A DNA stretch of 41,312 nucleotides from Promethearchaeota archaeon (GTDB taxonomy: Archaea > Asgardarchaeota > Lokiarchaeia > Sigyniarchaeales > SOKP01): positions 1 through 41,312 of the forward strand of contig JAHLWH010000030.1 of assembly GCA_019058015.1 (NCBI GenBank). The letters are read 5' to 3'. Below the pieces are notes generated by a model. It did not search any database. It saw only the letters and a list, made by a program, of their open reading frames with translations, and had not been told where the DNA came from. Position 1 is the first letter of the stretch. Each line of letters begins with the position of its first letter. Below, one piece after another: positions 25,409 through 33,759 of this stretch. The translations under genes and the position numbers were made by a program.

Positions 25409-25645
25409 TTAGAGAATCTCGGAGGCGTCTGGCTTGATAAACAACAGGTTATTCCCTCTTATGAAGATCTCAGAATATTTAGCTACAGCTGCTCCATCCA
25501 TAAATTCTGTGGCATCTTCTATTATCATATTCATATAAGAGTCAATTTCTTTCATTTTACCTCGGTATTCCGTTCCGTCTTTTAATCTTAGTAGAATAAC
25601 GGAATTTACTGCCTTTTCTAGAATTTTGAGTGGGTCTCGTTCCAT
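25409..25645 (-). CDS. Sm-like RNA-binding protein (LSm)
   Basis: A 78-residue archaeal LSm protein, the usual length. Sm1 motif: VILLRLKDGTEYRGKMKEIDSYMNMIIEDA (key residues G24, G29, N39). Sm2 motif: IFIRGNNLLFI, with the RNA-binding R-G pair. LSm proteins form six- or seven-membered rings that bind U-rich RNA and RNA ends. It is the most recognisable archaeal information gene here. The upstream gap to the divergent methyltransferase (25646-25771) contains AT-rich promoter-like sequence for both genes. Confidence 0.95.
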   Translation of the reverse strand: MERDPLKILEKAVNSVILLRLKDGTEYRGKMKEIDSYMNMIIEDATEFMDGAAVAKYSEIFIRGNNLLFIKPDASEIL

Positions 25646-25771
25646 TTTATTAATTTACCTGATAATTTTTCTCTTTGATTAAAAACAATATTAAATATAA
25701 TTATATACTCTTAAAAAATACTCTTAAATTAAAATCTTTTTAATTTTTTTACGTTATTAATTTCAATTAGA

Positions 25772-26344
25772 ATGAGAAATTTGAATGCAAAAAAATTGGA
25801 TAAGAAGAAAAAGATTATAGAGGATTATAATTCTTCTGCCAAAATTTATGATAACCGATATAAAATAATTCAAAATTATAAATTCAAGCTATTAATTGAA
25901 AATCTTATTTTTAAACGTGGACTTTATCTGGATGCAGGTTCTGGAACAAATTTATTTTTAGATTATCTCAATAGAGAAAAGATTACAAGAAATATTAGAT
26001 TAATTGGTTTAGACATATCTTTTAATATGCTAAAGATTGCAAAAGAAAAACAAAAAAACTCTTGTTTAATCTTAGGAGATATTGAACATCTTCCATTCAA
26101 AAGGAATCTTTTTACGGGTTTTTTTTCGATTACCACCTTTCAAAATCTAGCTGATATTAATAAAGGTATTGAAGAGTTGATTCGGGTTTTTAAAAGTAAA
26201 GGATTATTAGCTATTACAATTTTAAAAAAAAGCTTCAATTTAAATGAAGTTAAAAAATTATTTCAGCCACATTTTCAAGATTTAAATTATATTGATGATA
26301 ACAAATGCGGAGATTGGATTATTTTAAGAGATAATCGATTTTAA
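25772..26344 (+). CDS. Class I SAM-dependent methyltransferase
   Basis: A 190-residue enzyme of the UbiE/methyltransferase-11 type. Motif I is LYLDAGSGTN at 51-60, the acidic end of strand 2 is D81 in GLDIS, and LILGDIEHLPF then gives the adenine-contacting acid. The N-terminal YNSSAKIYDNRY segment is typical of small-molecule or lipid methylases. The acceptor is unknown. The last 21 bases overlap the end of the convergent RIO2 gene. Confidence 0.85.
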   Translation: MRNLNAKKLDKKKKIIEDYNSSAKIYDNRYKIIQNYKFKLLIENLIFKRGLYLDAGSGTNLFLDYLNREKITRNIRLIGLDISFNMLKIAKEKQKNSCLILGDIEHLPFKRNLFTGFFSITTFQNLADINKGIEELIRVFKSKGLLAITILKKSFNLNEVKKLFQPHFQDLNYIDDNKCGDWIILRDNRF

Positions 26345-27196
26345 AATTTCTTCAGCATTACTCTCTACATTAAATCTCTTTTTAAAAAATAAACATATAT
26401 TTTCAATATCTCTTTTCAAAATTGATAATCCATTGGGATGGCTCTTGGGGACCCACTGTGGCCAATCTATTATTAAAATGTCACCTTCAGAATTTATTAA
26501 GACATTAAATTCTCCGAGATCTCCATGAATTATACCTATATTTTTATAAATAATACTTATTTGATTAATTATATCTTCAAAAATAAATACCGGATCTTCT
26601 ATATCGATGAGATTATTAAGTTCTGTTCCTTCAATAAATTCCATTATTAAAATATGACGATTGATTCCAATCGGTTTTGGAATATTTAATCCTAATGGAG
26701 CAATTTTTGAAAGGGCTTCATATTCTCGCATAGCAGCAAGTCGATTAATGTAAAGCCAGGAAAAATGGCGTCTTTCACCGACAAATATTCTTAATTGTTT
26801 TACCTTTCGGAAACTTGTCCGACCTATTCTAAAAATTTTCATAGTCATTTCTTCATTATCATCGTTTATGCACTTATATACATCTGCTTCTTTTCCTTTC
26901 CCAATCTCTACCCCGAGTTGAGAAATTATTCCTTGTCCAACTAAAATATGAAAAGCGAGCATATCATACCCAATTGAATTTAATTTATAACTGGTCACAC
27001 CTGTTGAATCACGCACGATGAGATTATTTTTATGAACTTTATTGAGACGGAATAAAACTTCCTCCATTTTCAATTTAGAAAAAAAACAGATATCACTCAT
27101 TTTTACGGTGGCAGCTCTTCTCATACCCCGTTCAATCGCTCTTAATACGCGGAAATCTTCCTTTTCCATTGATTTTATAATTTTAGCTACTTCCAA
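26324..27196 (-). CDS. RIO2-type serine/threonine kinase
   Basis: A 290-residue archaeal RIO2. An N-terminal winged-helix domain (about 10-85, with VLRAIERGMRR and a RDSTGVTSYKLNSIGYDMLA strand-helix) is specific to RIO2. The kinase part has GKGKEADVYK as P-loop (99-108), lysine K120 in MKIFRIGRTSFR, the hinge MEFIEG (185-190), catalytic HGDLGEFN with D226, and metal-binding IDWPQ with D244. It lacks activation and substrate loops, as RIO kinases do. The family acts in late small-ribosomal-subunit maturation, mostly as an ATPase switch. The start is the ATG on 27194-27196. The 3' end overlaps the methyltransferase gene. Confidence 0.94.
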   Translation of the reverse strand: MEVAKIIKSMEKEDFRVLRAIERGMRRAATVKMSDICFFSKLKMEEVLFRLNKVHKNNLIVRDSTGVTSYKLNSIGYDMLAFHILVGQGIISQLGVEIGKGKEADVYKCINDDNEEMTMKIFRIGRTSFRKVKQLRIFVGERRHFSWLYINRLAAMREYEALSKIAPLGLNIPKPIGINRHILIMEFIEGTELNNLIDIEDPVFIFEDIINQISIIYKNIGIIHGDLGEFNVLINSEGDILIIDWPQWVPKSHPNGLSILKRDIENICLFFKKRFNVESNAEEILKSIIS

Positions 27197-27307
27197 ACCT
27201 TAGTTTCTCTTTAATTCATATTGTAAATATACTCAATTTAAATAATACAATTTAAATAATTTATTATTAAGGTAAATCGCGATTGAATATTTAAGGATTT
27301 TTTTTTT

Positions 27308-28066
27308 TCAAGCATTTGAATGTTTATATATCCAGAAAATGGAGTATATTGTTGGGCAAACTAAAATAATAATTCCAATTAAATTTATTAATAAAAATAT
27401 TCTTAAATCATTTTGGGAAATTAAATACATTGTTGTAGTTGAGCCAGATTGAAATAAAAAAAGAAAAATTCCTTGGGAGATATATAGTAGAAAACCTATT
27501 GACATAATAATCCCAATTGCTGCTATTATAATTGATATAACGCGATTTATTATGAAGGATAGGACTTGATTTCCAATAAAAATAAGGAGAAATATGAGAA
27601 TTAAAATTTGAGAAGTGAAAATCCACCCATTATATATTTGTGCATTAATTTGTAAGCTTCCATTTGTTTGAACCCATGATAATGGCGATAATAGGTTAAG
27701 ATAATATGTAAATGAGAGAATAGTTCCAATTAGTCCGAATATCAGATAAAGTTTTAAATAAATGGTTCTCTTTAAGATTATTTTCTCTTTTTTACCAAAT
27801 TTTTTCAATAAATTCATTAATTGTGTGTGAATTTCTGGTGGAATGTTATCTTTTAAAATTTTAAGTTTAAAATTTTGATACTTCTCTTGTATTAATGATA
27901 GTGATTTAAAACCAAGCTCCTTCTTTTTCTTTTTTGATTTTGGACCTTGCCATAAATATACAATTTTATTCTTCTCATCTAAAAATATTGCAAGATCATG
28001 AAGTAAAAGGCTGGTTTCTTCTTCAACCCAGTTTTCTAAATTTTCATCAAAAATAAATGTTTTCAT
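27308..28066 (-). CDS. Membrane protein with N-terminal gelsolin-like domain
   Basis: A 252-residue protein. Residues 20-88 resemble one gelsolin repeat: HDLAIFLDEKNKIVYLWQGPKS (23-44) has the D-x-x-I-x-L-D...I-(V)-Y-x-W-x-G core followed by a charged amphipathic helix. The same core appears in the clear gelsolin protein at 6817. Residues about 104-124, 147-168, 176-205 and 218-246 are membrane helices. So the soluble domain would sit at the cytoplasmic side of a four-helix anchor. This would be a way to tie actin-like filaments to the membrane, but that is inference. Confidence in the membrane protein is high and in the gelsolin call moderate. Confidence 0.65.
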   Translation of the reverse strand: MKTFIFDENLENWVEEETSLLLHDLAIFLDEKNKIVYLWQGPKSKKKKKELGFKSLSLIQEKYQNFKLKILKDNIPPEIHTQLMNLLKKFGKKEKIILKRTIYLKLYLIFGLIGTILSFTYYLNLLSPLSWVQTNGSLQINAQIYNGWIFTSQILILIFLLIFIGNQVLSFIINRVISIIIAAIGIIMSIGFLLYISQGIFLFLFQSGSTTTMYLISQNDLRIFLLINLIGIIILVCPTIYSIFWIYKHSNA

Positions 28067-28103
28067 GTATAGGATTTGTAATTAAATTGTTATTATTAAA
28101 ATT

Positions 28104-29027
28104 TTAAAGAAGTTGTGTAGTTAAATTTTTACTTTTAATATATTCCCATGACTGATTAATATAGCGTTTATATTCTTCTATATCTTCATTGCTTAATCTA
28201 TTAAATCTCTTTTGAGTGGATAAATACTCTTCAATTGGTTTTCGCTTTGCCGGATCTAAAAGCCTTTTACTTGGGGTAGATAATGAGAACTTTCCGTTTT
28301 CAATCTCATATAATGGCCAAAATCCCGTTTCAACAGCTAATTTTCCCATTTTAATTGTATCTTTTGTGGAAAATCCCCAACCTGGTGGGCAAGGAGATAA
28401 AATATGAATATATTTTGTTCCCTTAATTTCCTTAGCTCTTTTGAATTTTGCATAAATATCTAATGGATAAGATGCGCAAGAAGTTGCAACGTAAGGAATA
28501 TCATGGGCTTCTAAGATTTTTGGCATGTTTTTTTTATGTTCTGTTTTTCCATATATTGGAGTTGTTGTAGTAAATGAACCATAAGGAGTTGATCCGGAAC
28601 GCTGAACGCCAGTATTCATATAAGCTTCATTATCATAGCAAGCATAAATAAAATTGGTTCTTCTTTCTGCCGCTCCGCTTAAACCTTGAATTCCAATATC
28701 CGTAGTCCCTCCATCACCTGCGAATGCAACACAGGTAACCTCATCATCTTTTCCCATAGCTTCCAAGGCTGCTTCAATCCCAGACGCTGAAGCTGCTACA
28801 GTAGCAAAAGGAGTATTAAGAACCGAAATTTTATCAACACTTGTAAATCCTTGCATCCCATGCAACACAGTAAGACATGAAGCAGGAACTGTAATAATTG
28901 TATTGGGACCTAGAGCTTTTAAAGCTGTGCGATATATAAGTGATAATCCACAACCAGCGCACATACGATTACCAGGTAATAAAAATTCCTCTTCAGGAAT
29001 GTCATATAATTTAACTTTATCAGCCAT
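28104..29027 (-). CDS. porB: Pyruvate:ferredoxin oxidoreductase, beta subunit
   Basis: A 307-residue thiamine-diphosphate subunit. GDGGTTDIG at 104-112 is the TPP/metal motif. MCAGCG (C23, C26) with C51 and the later CASYPLD cysteine are the four ligands of the beta-subunit [4Fe-4S] cluster. With the other three subunits it turns pyruvate and CoA into acetyl-CoA, CO2 and reduced ferredoxin. Residues YDNEAYMNTG (131-140) are typical of PorB. It follows porA with three bases between stop and start, and is the last gene of the operon. Confidence 0.95.
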   Translation of the reverse strand: MADKVKLYDIPEEEFLLPGNRMCAGCGLSLIYRTALKALGPNTIITVPASCLTVLHGMQGFTSVDKISVLNTPFATVAASASGIEAALEAMGKDDEVTCVAFAGDGGTTDIGIQGLSGAAERRTNFIYACYDNEAYMNTGVQRSGSTPYGSFTTTTPIYGKTEHKKNMPKILEAHDIPYVATSCASYPLDIYAKFKRAKEIKGTKYIHILSPCPPGWGFSTKDTIKMGKLAVETGFWPLYEIENGKFSLSTPSKRLLDPAKRKPIEEYLSTQKRFNRLSNEDIEEYKRYINQSWEYIKSKNLTTQLL

Positions 29028-29030
29028 TTT

Positions 29031-30287
29031 TTATTTTACCACCTCTTGCAAGAAATCTAGTTCATCAAGTTTTAATCCAATAAATTCTGTTTGTTCAGAA
29101 TATTCATTTTTTTTCTCCAAATCAATCGCTCTATAAACTCCATCGATTAGATCCTCAGCATTTACATCTCTACCACCTAGTCCTACAATATATCCTTTGA
29201 TAAACGGTCTATTTTTCGATTGGTATAATGCACTCTTCAATTCATAACAGAGAATTCCTTCATAACCATAACCGATATCTCTATCGAACACTACTATTAG
29301 TTTTGCATCTTTAAAAAGTTCCCGAAGATATTTAGTGGGAAAAGGTCTGAATAATTTTAAACTTATAAGCCCAATTTTTACGCCTTTTTCTCTCAATTTG
29401 TCGATAGCTAAACGTGATTCTGAAGCAACAGAACCAACTGCAAAAATATACATCTCGGCATCTTCTGCTCTATATGTTTTATAAATCCCATTTCCATAAG
29501 AACGGCCGAATTTTTCTGCAAATAAATCATGGACTTCTTTAACTTTTTTTATGGAATTTTCTATAGAGCGTTGAAGTGAATATCGAAACTCATAATACCC
29601 AGGTGCAGTCCCCTCCTCTCTTTTAACTATATCTGGAGTTGTAACAGGACAAACTCCCATTACAACATTCATATCTCCTAAGTTAAGATGATGCTTCAAT
29701 GGTGGTAAAAATTCATCAATTTTTTTTTGGGGTTCCAATTTAACTAACATGGAAGTATGGGATAATATATATCCGTCATAATTTACAAAAGTTGGGACAT
29801 AAACACTGGGATCTTCTGCAATTCTATATGCTTGCAAGTTAGTATCATAAATTTCTTGATTATCTTCACAAAACATTTGTATCCATCCAGTATCTCTAAC
29901 TGTGAATGCATCTTGGTGATCAGTCCACACAGACCATGGTGCTCCAACAGATCTCATAGCAATATTCATAACAATAGGTAAACGATTTCCTGCCGCCCAA
30001 CATAAAATCTCATACATTAATAATAATCCATGAGAAGATGTTGCAGTATACACTCGAACACCTGTGGCAGATGCCGCCACACATGCGGTGAGAGCAGATT
30101 GTTCTGATTCTACTCTAACCATACGCGCATTTAACTCCCCATTTTCTATAAAAAATGAAATTTTTTCAACGACTGGACTCTGTGGTGTGATGGGATATGC
30201 TGCTACAACTTGAACTCTAGCGCCCTTACATGCATTAGCTGCTGCATGATTTCCGGTCATAACTTGATATTCTTCCACGCTTGTCAC
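29031..30287 (-). CDS. porA: Pyruvate:ferredoxin oxidoreductase, alpha subunit
   Basis: A 418-residue subunit with the PorA start MTGNHAAANACKGARVQVVAAYPITPQSPVVEK: the ITPQSP motif near residue 34 holds the TPP pyrimidine site, and SSHGLLLMYE follows. The C-terminal domain shows FDRDIGYGYEG. The start is a GTG on 30285-30287 that overlaps the porD stop as GTGA. GAGGAG within the porD end, about 9 bases upstream, supports it and implies coupled translation. It works with porB, porC and porD in acetyl-CoA formation. Confidence 0.95.
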   Translation of the reverse strand: MTSVEEYQVMTGNHAAANACKGARVQVVAAYPITPQSPVVEKISFFIENGELNARMVRVESEQSALTACVAASATGVRVYTATSSHGLLLMYEILCWAAGNRLPIVMNIAMRSVGAPWSVWTDHQDAFTVRDTGWIQMFCEDNQEIYDTNLQAYRIAEDPSVYVPTFVNYDGYILSHTSMLVKLEPQKKIDEFLPPLKHHLNLGDMNVVMGVCPVTTPDIVKREEGTAPGYYEFRYSLQRSIENSIKKVKEVHDLFAEKFGRSYGNGIYKTYRAEDAEMYIFAVGSVASESRLAIDKLREKGVKIGLISLKLFRPFPTKYLRELFKDAKLIVVFDRDIGYGYEGILCYELKSALYQSKNRPFIKGYIVGLGGRDVNAEDLIDGVYRAIDLEKKNEYSEQTEFIGLKLDELDFLQEVVK

Positions 30288-30580
30288 AGTTCACTCTCCT
30301 CAACCATTTTTATTGCTTTTGGCGGACACACTTCCGCACAAATTCCACAACCTTTACAATATTCATAATTTATTTTTGGAGGGATTGTTCGGCTTATAAT
30401 AGGCTCGGGACAATATAACCAACAAAAGTGACAAACATCTTTATTCATTTTCACAACACTACATTTATCAAGATCTATTTTTGGCTTGAATCTACTCCAA
30501 GAACCAGTTTTTCCAGCCTCTCCCACAACTGGCTTTTGAATGGATGCTAATATTATTTCATAAACTTTTTGATCAACCAT
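30284..30580 (-). CDS. porD: Pyruvate:ferredoxin oxidoreductase, delta (ferredoxin) subunit
   Basis: A 98-residue 2x[4Fe-4S] ferredoxin subunit that passes electrons from the TPP centre to free ferredoxin. The TGSWSRFKPKID segment at 25-36 is the PorD signature that contacts the other subunits. The second cluster is regular (C75, C78, C81, C85 then P). The first is unusual: C40-x9-C50-x2-C53-x3-C57-P instead of C-x2-C-x2-C-x3-C-P. The stop overlaps the porA start by four bases. ATG on 30578-30580. Confidence 0.93.
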   Translation of the reverse strand: MVDQKVYEIILASIQKPVVGEAGKTGSWSRFKPKIDLDKCSVVKMNKDVCHFCWLYCPEPIISRTIPPKINYEYCKGCGICAEVCPPKAIKMVEESEL

Positions 30581-30665
30581 TTTTCTTCCTTTTTATTTTT
30601 TTTACGATTTTTTTCTTAATAATTGGAATACAGACTTAAATTAGAATCAATATCAAGGATTTTTT

Positions 30666-31262
30666 TCAAAAATTGAGGAGCATAGCAAGTTTTGCTGCCT
30701 CTTCAGCAAGAGAACTGTTAGATTCTCCTTTTTTTTCCCCCATTACTTTTATTATAGCTTTTTTCATGGATTTCAAATCAATAGAGTCTAAAGCCTTTGT
30801 TAATACCCCTAAAATCGGAGTATTAACTATGGGAATATCTTCTAAATACAGATCTCTTTCAATACAAAATTTATTAATATTTGCAGATGCAATTTTTATT
30901 TTATTAGCGAGATTATAAAAATTCTTTAACGCTTCAGGTGTTTTTTCAGAATTAATTATTAATATTCCATTTTCTTTAATATTTTTAATAATATCTGGAG
31001 TAATAACCGTCTCATCTAAAACAATAGTAATATCTGGACGTTTAATTTGCGCTCGAGTCCAAATTTTTTTATTTTTTGAAATACGGGCAAATGCCTGAAC
31101 TGGAGCTCCTCTCCGTTCAGCTCCAAATGATGGAAATGCAACAACATCCTTATAGTTACCGCTTATGTAGGCTGCTTCTACTATTATTTGGGATGCTAAT
31201 ACACATCCTTGACCTCCTCGGCCATAAAAAACAATCTCAGTTATTTCTTCTGCATCCGACAT
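30666..31262 (-). CDS. porC: Pyruvate:ferredoxin oxidoreductase, gamma subunit
   Basis: A 198-residue subunit starting with EIVFYGRGGQGCVLASQIIVEAA, the mark of the gamma domain, then FPSFGAERRGAPVQAFARIS (about 43-62), which is characteristic of PorC. It is the first gene of the order porC-porD-porA-porB. AGGAG on the minus strand (31276-31280) lies 13 bases before the ATG on 31260-31262. The gap 31263-31422 carries the likely operon promoter, AT-rich, with no other feature seen. Confidence 0.93.
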   Translation of the reverse strand: MSDAEEITEIVFYGRGGQGCVLASQIIVEAAYISGNYKDVVAFPSFGAERRGAPVQAFARISKNKKIWTRAQIKRPDITIVLDETVITPDIIKNIKENGILIINSEKTPEALKNFYNLANKIKIASANINKFCIERDLYLEDIPIVNTPILGVLTKALDSIDLKSMKKAIIKVMGEKKGESNSSLAEEAAKLAMLLNF

Positions 31263-31422
31263 TATTTACAACTAAACTCCTATTTTTTTAAAAAAATTTA
31301 GATATTTAAGGTAATGTCTTAATGAATATTAAAAAAAAGTTAAAAATTTTTTGATAATGATATGAAAATTTTTTTATGGGTTTTCAATAATTTTTTATGC
31401 TTCTTTAATTGTATTTCAAAAT

Positions 31423-32259
31423 TTATTTAACATGGCTTTCTAACCAGTCGCTTAAATTTTTTAAAACCTTTTTACGATCATCTTCTACTTCGTTATAAAC
31501 TTCATGGAATAGTCCATCATAAATATAAGCGGTTTTGTCATCCATTATGAACAAATCTTTCAGATTTTCAGCTCCTCCCATTAATTTATCTTCTGAGCCA
31601 CATTGCATTAATAACGGAAGTTTAAGATTGCCTACAAATGTTTCTAATTTGTTAAGGGCTTTCATCATTTCATAACCAAGTTTTGTAGTAATTTTTTCAG
31701 CGTGCACCAAGGGGTCATTTTCATAACCACTTACTACTTCAGGGTCGTGACTAAGAAATTTTGCATCAATATTTGGATCGATTTTCATATGGGGGGCAAT
31801 TTTTGAGAATAATTTTGCCATAAATTTTAGGAAGCCACTTACTTCTCCACCAGTACTTGTACCTGCTCCGGAAAGAATTAATCCACTTAATAGGTTTTCA
31901 TATTTTTTCGTAAAGTAAAGGGCAATTAATGAGCCCATAGAATGACCAAGCAAAAATATAGGTAAATTTTGATGTTTTTCTTTTATAATGTCATATAATA
32001 ATTTTTGATCTTCGATATATTGATCCAAATTATCCACAAAATTTATTTCTCCCTCGGATTTACCGTGACCGCGATGATCATTAGCATATACTGCATATCC
32101 GAGTGGAATTAGCTCATTTACAATGTTCAAATATCTTCCAGAATGTTCAGCAAATCCATGTGCAATCTGAACCACGGCTTTTGGAGATTCTGGAATCCAT
32201 GCTTGATAATAAATTTTTAATCCTTTAACACCCTCAAATTCACTTTCTAAATGTTTCAT
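31423..32259 (-). CDS. Monoacylglycerol lipase-like alpha/beta hydrolase, copy 1
   Basis: A 278-residue hydrolase of the Hydrolase_4/monoglyceride lipase family. The oxyanion loop is VQIAHGFAEHSGRY (30-43), the NDHRGHGKSEG signature is at 60-70, and the nucleophile is S108 in LLGHSMGS. The acid lies in CGSEDKLMGG and the histidine in GLFHEVYNE. There is no signal peptide, so it is probably cytoplasmic. It would free glycerol or another alcohol from an acyl ester. In an archaeon with ether membrane lipids, the natural substrate is open. It is a close paralogue of the next gene, and the pair is clearly a tandem duplication. Confidence 0.88.
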   Translation of the reverse strand: MKHLESEFEGVKGLKIYYQAWIPESPKAVVQIAHGFAEHSGRYLNIVNELIPLGYAVYANDHRGHGKSEGEINFVDNLDQYIEDQKLLYDIIKEKHQNLPIFLLGHSMGSLIALYFTKKYENLLSGLILSGAGTSTGGEVSGFLKFMAKLFSKIAPHMKIDPNIDAKFLSHDPEVVSGYENDPLVHAEKITTKLGYEMMKALNKLETFVGNLKLPLLMQCGSEDKLMGGAENLKDLFIMDDKTAYIYDGLFHEVYNEVEDDRKKVLKNLSDWLESHVK

Positions 32260-32378
32260 AAAAAACCTCAGTTTTTATTTGATTATTTTTTAAATAAATA
32301 GAATGGAAATAATAAAAAAGTTTTTCTCACAATTTATTATGTCTTAATCATTGAAAACTCGTCTTTTTTTTTATTACT

Positions 32379-33245
32379 TTATTTTTCTACTTTATTTTTA
32401 TTTTCAAAATTTATCACATGTTTTTCTAACCAAGCGCTAAGATCTTCTAAGACCCTTTTCCGTTCTTCTTCAACTTCATTATAAACCTCGTGATATAAAC
32501 CATCGTAAATAATAATGGTTTTATCTTCCATTTTAAATATGTCTTTAAGAATTTCTGTTCCTGCGGTTAATTTATCTTCTGAGCCACATTGAACTAATAA
32601 TGGAAGTTTAAAAGTATTCACAAATGTTTGAACTTCATTGAAATATTTTAACACCTCATAGCTAAGTCTCATAGGAATTTTATCGGTATGAACTAGGGGG
32701 TCTTGTTCGTAATTTCTTACTACTTCAGGGTCGTGGCTGAGTAATTTTGCATCAAGTCCTGTACTCATTTTCATATGTGGCGCAATTTTTGAGAAGAGTT
32801 TAGCCATAAATTTTAAAAATCTACTTACTTTTCTGCCGGCTTTTGTACCTGTGCCCGAAAGGATAAGACCATTTAACAAATTTTCATATTTCTTTGTGAA
32901 ATATAACGCAATAAATGAACCCATAGAGTGACCCAGCATAAAAATTGGTAAATTAGGATGTTGTTTTTTTATTATTTCATATAACAATTTTTCATCTTCT
33001 ACATACTGATCAAGAGAATCTGCATAATTTCTTTTTCCTTCGGATTTACCGTGACCTCTATGATCATCGGCATAAATTGCATAATCAAGTGGAACTAACT
33101 CATTTACAACATTCAAATATCTGCCTGAATGACTACCAAATCCATGTACAATCTGAATAACAGCCTTAGATGTTTCTGGAAACCATGCTTGATAATATAT
33201 TTTTAATCCTTTAATACCCTCAAATTCACTTTCTAAATGCTTCAT
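32379..33245 (-). CDS. Monoacylglycerol lipase-like alpha/beta hydrolase, copy 2
   Basis: A 288-residue paralogue of the gene 119 bases downstream, alignable end to end with only scattered substitutions and sharing the first residues MKHLESEFEG. The triad is kept: GHSMGS nucleophile, GSEDKL acid, GLYHEVYNE histidine. It reads HGFGSHSGRY where copy 1 has HGFAEHSGRY, a change in the oxyanion/lid area that may shift specificity. A charged tail (NFENKNKVEK) extends it by ten residues. Each copy has its own upstream gap, so they may be expressed separately. Confidence 0.88.
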   Translation of the reverse strand: MKHLESEFEGIKGLKIYYQAWFPETSKAVIQIVHGFGSHSGRYLNVVNELVPLDYAIYADDHRGHGKSEGKRNYADSLDQYVEDEKLLYEIIKKQHPNLPIFMLGHSMGSFIALYFTKKYENLLNGLILSGTGTKAGRKVSRFLKFMAKLFSKIAPHMKMSTGLDAKLLSHDPEVVRNYEQDPLVHTDKIPMRLSYEVLKYFNEVQTFVNTFKLPLLVQCGSEDKLTAGTEILKDIFKMEDKTIIIYDGLYHEVYNEVEEERKRVLEDLSAWLEKHVINFENKNKVEK

Positions 33246-33759
33246 AAAATAACTTTCTTCTATTAATTATTTTTCAATTAAAAAGAATTAAAATCTAAAA
33301 AAAAGCTTTGTATTATGTTATCATCTTAATAAAAATCATTAAAATTTAACGGAGATATTTTATTTAAATTAAGAAAATAGATTATTGTTTTAGAATATCT
33401 TCAAAACCATAATAATTTTTCATTTAATAAAAGAAATCGGGGAGAGGTTGGATTGCAATACGATAATGAATGGCAGATGAATCCTTAAGAATTTTGTTTA
33501 AATCAACCCTTTTTTTTATTCTTAATTTTATTTCTCATAAGTTTATACTTTTTTTTAACTCGGTTTATTATTTTTTATAATCCGAAATCTAATTATTTAT
33601 AAACTTTAAAGAGAGATTAAAAATTATTTTTCGTAAATTGGATTCCGCTTAATTGAAATTTTGATTTTTCCTATTTCTTTACTTCAAAATATTGAAACAA
33701 TATTGAAAATATTAATTCATCACCCTATCATTATTTATTAGAATGAAATTCTTATTCTT
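33246..33759. other. Intergenic stretch without a recognisable gene
   Basis: 514 bases, very AT-rich, between two divergent genes. I see no convincing coding frame, tRNA or repeat. Single points: a T run at about 33510-33517, and a TATA-like TAATTATTTATAA at 33590-33602, about 160 bases before the disrupted nuclease gene. A less AT-rich patch at about 33438-33482 (GGGGAGAGGTTGG and on) has no structure I can name. An unknown small RNA cannot be excluded. Confidence 0.5.

Noticed and set aside
33438..33482. Possible small RNA or tRNA-like patch (GGGGAGAGGTTGGATT...GAATCC).
   Set aside because: No tRNA T-loop, anticodon stem or C/D box pattern could be laid out; only a few bases pair.
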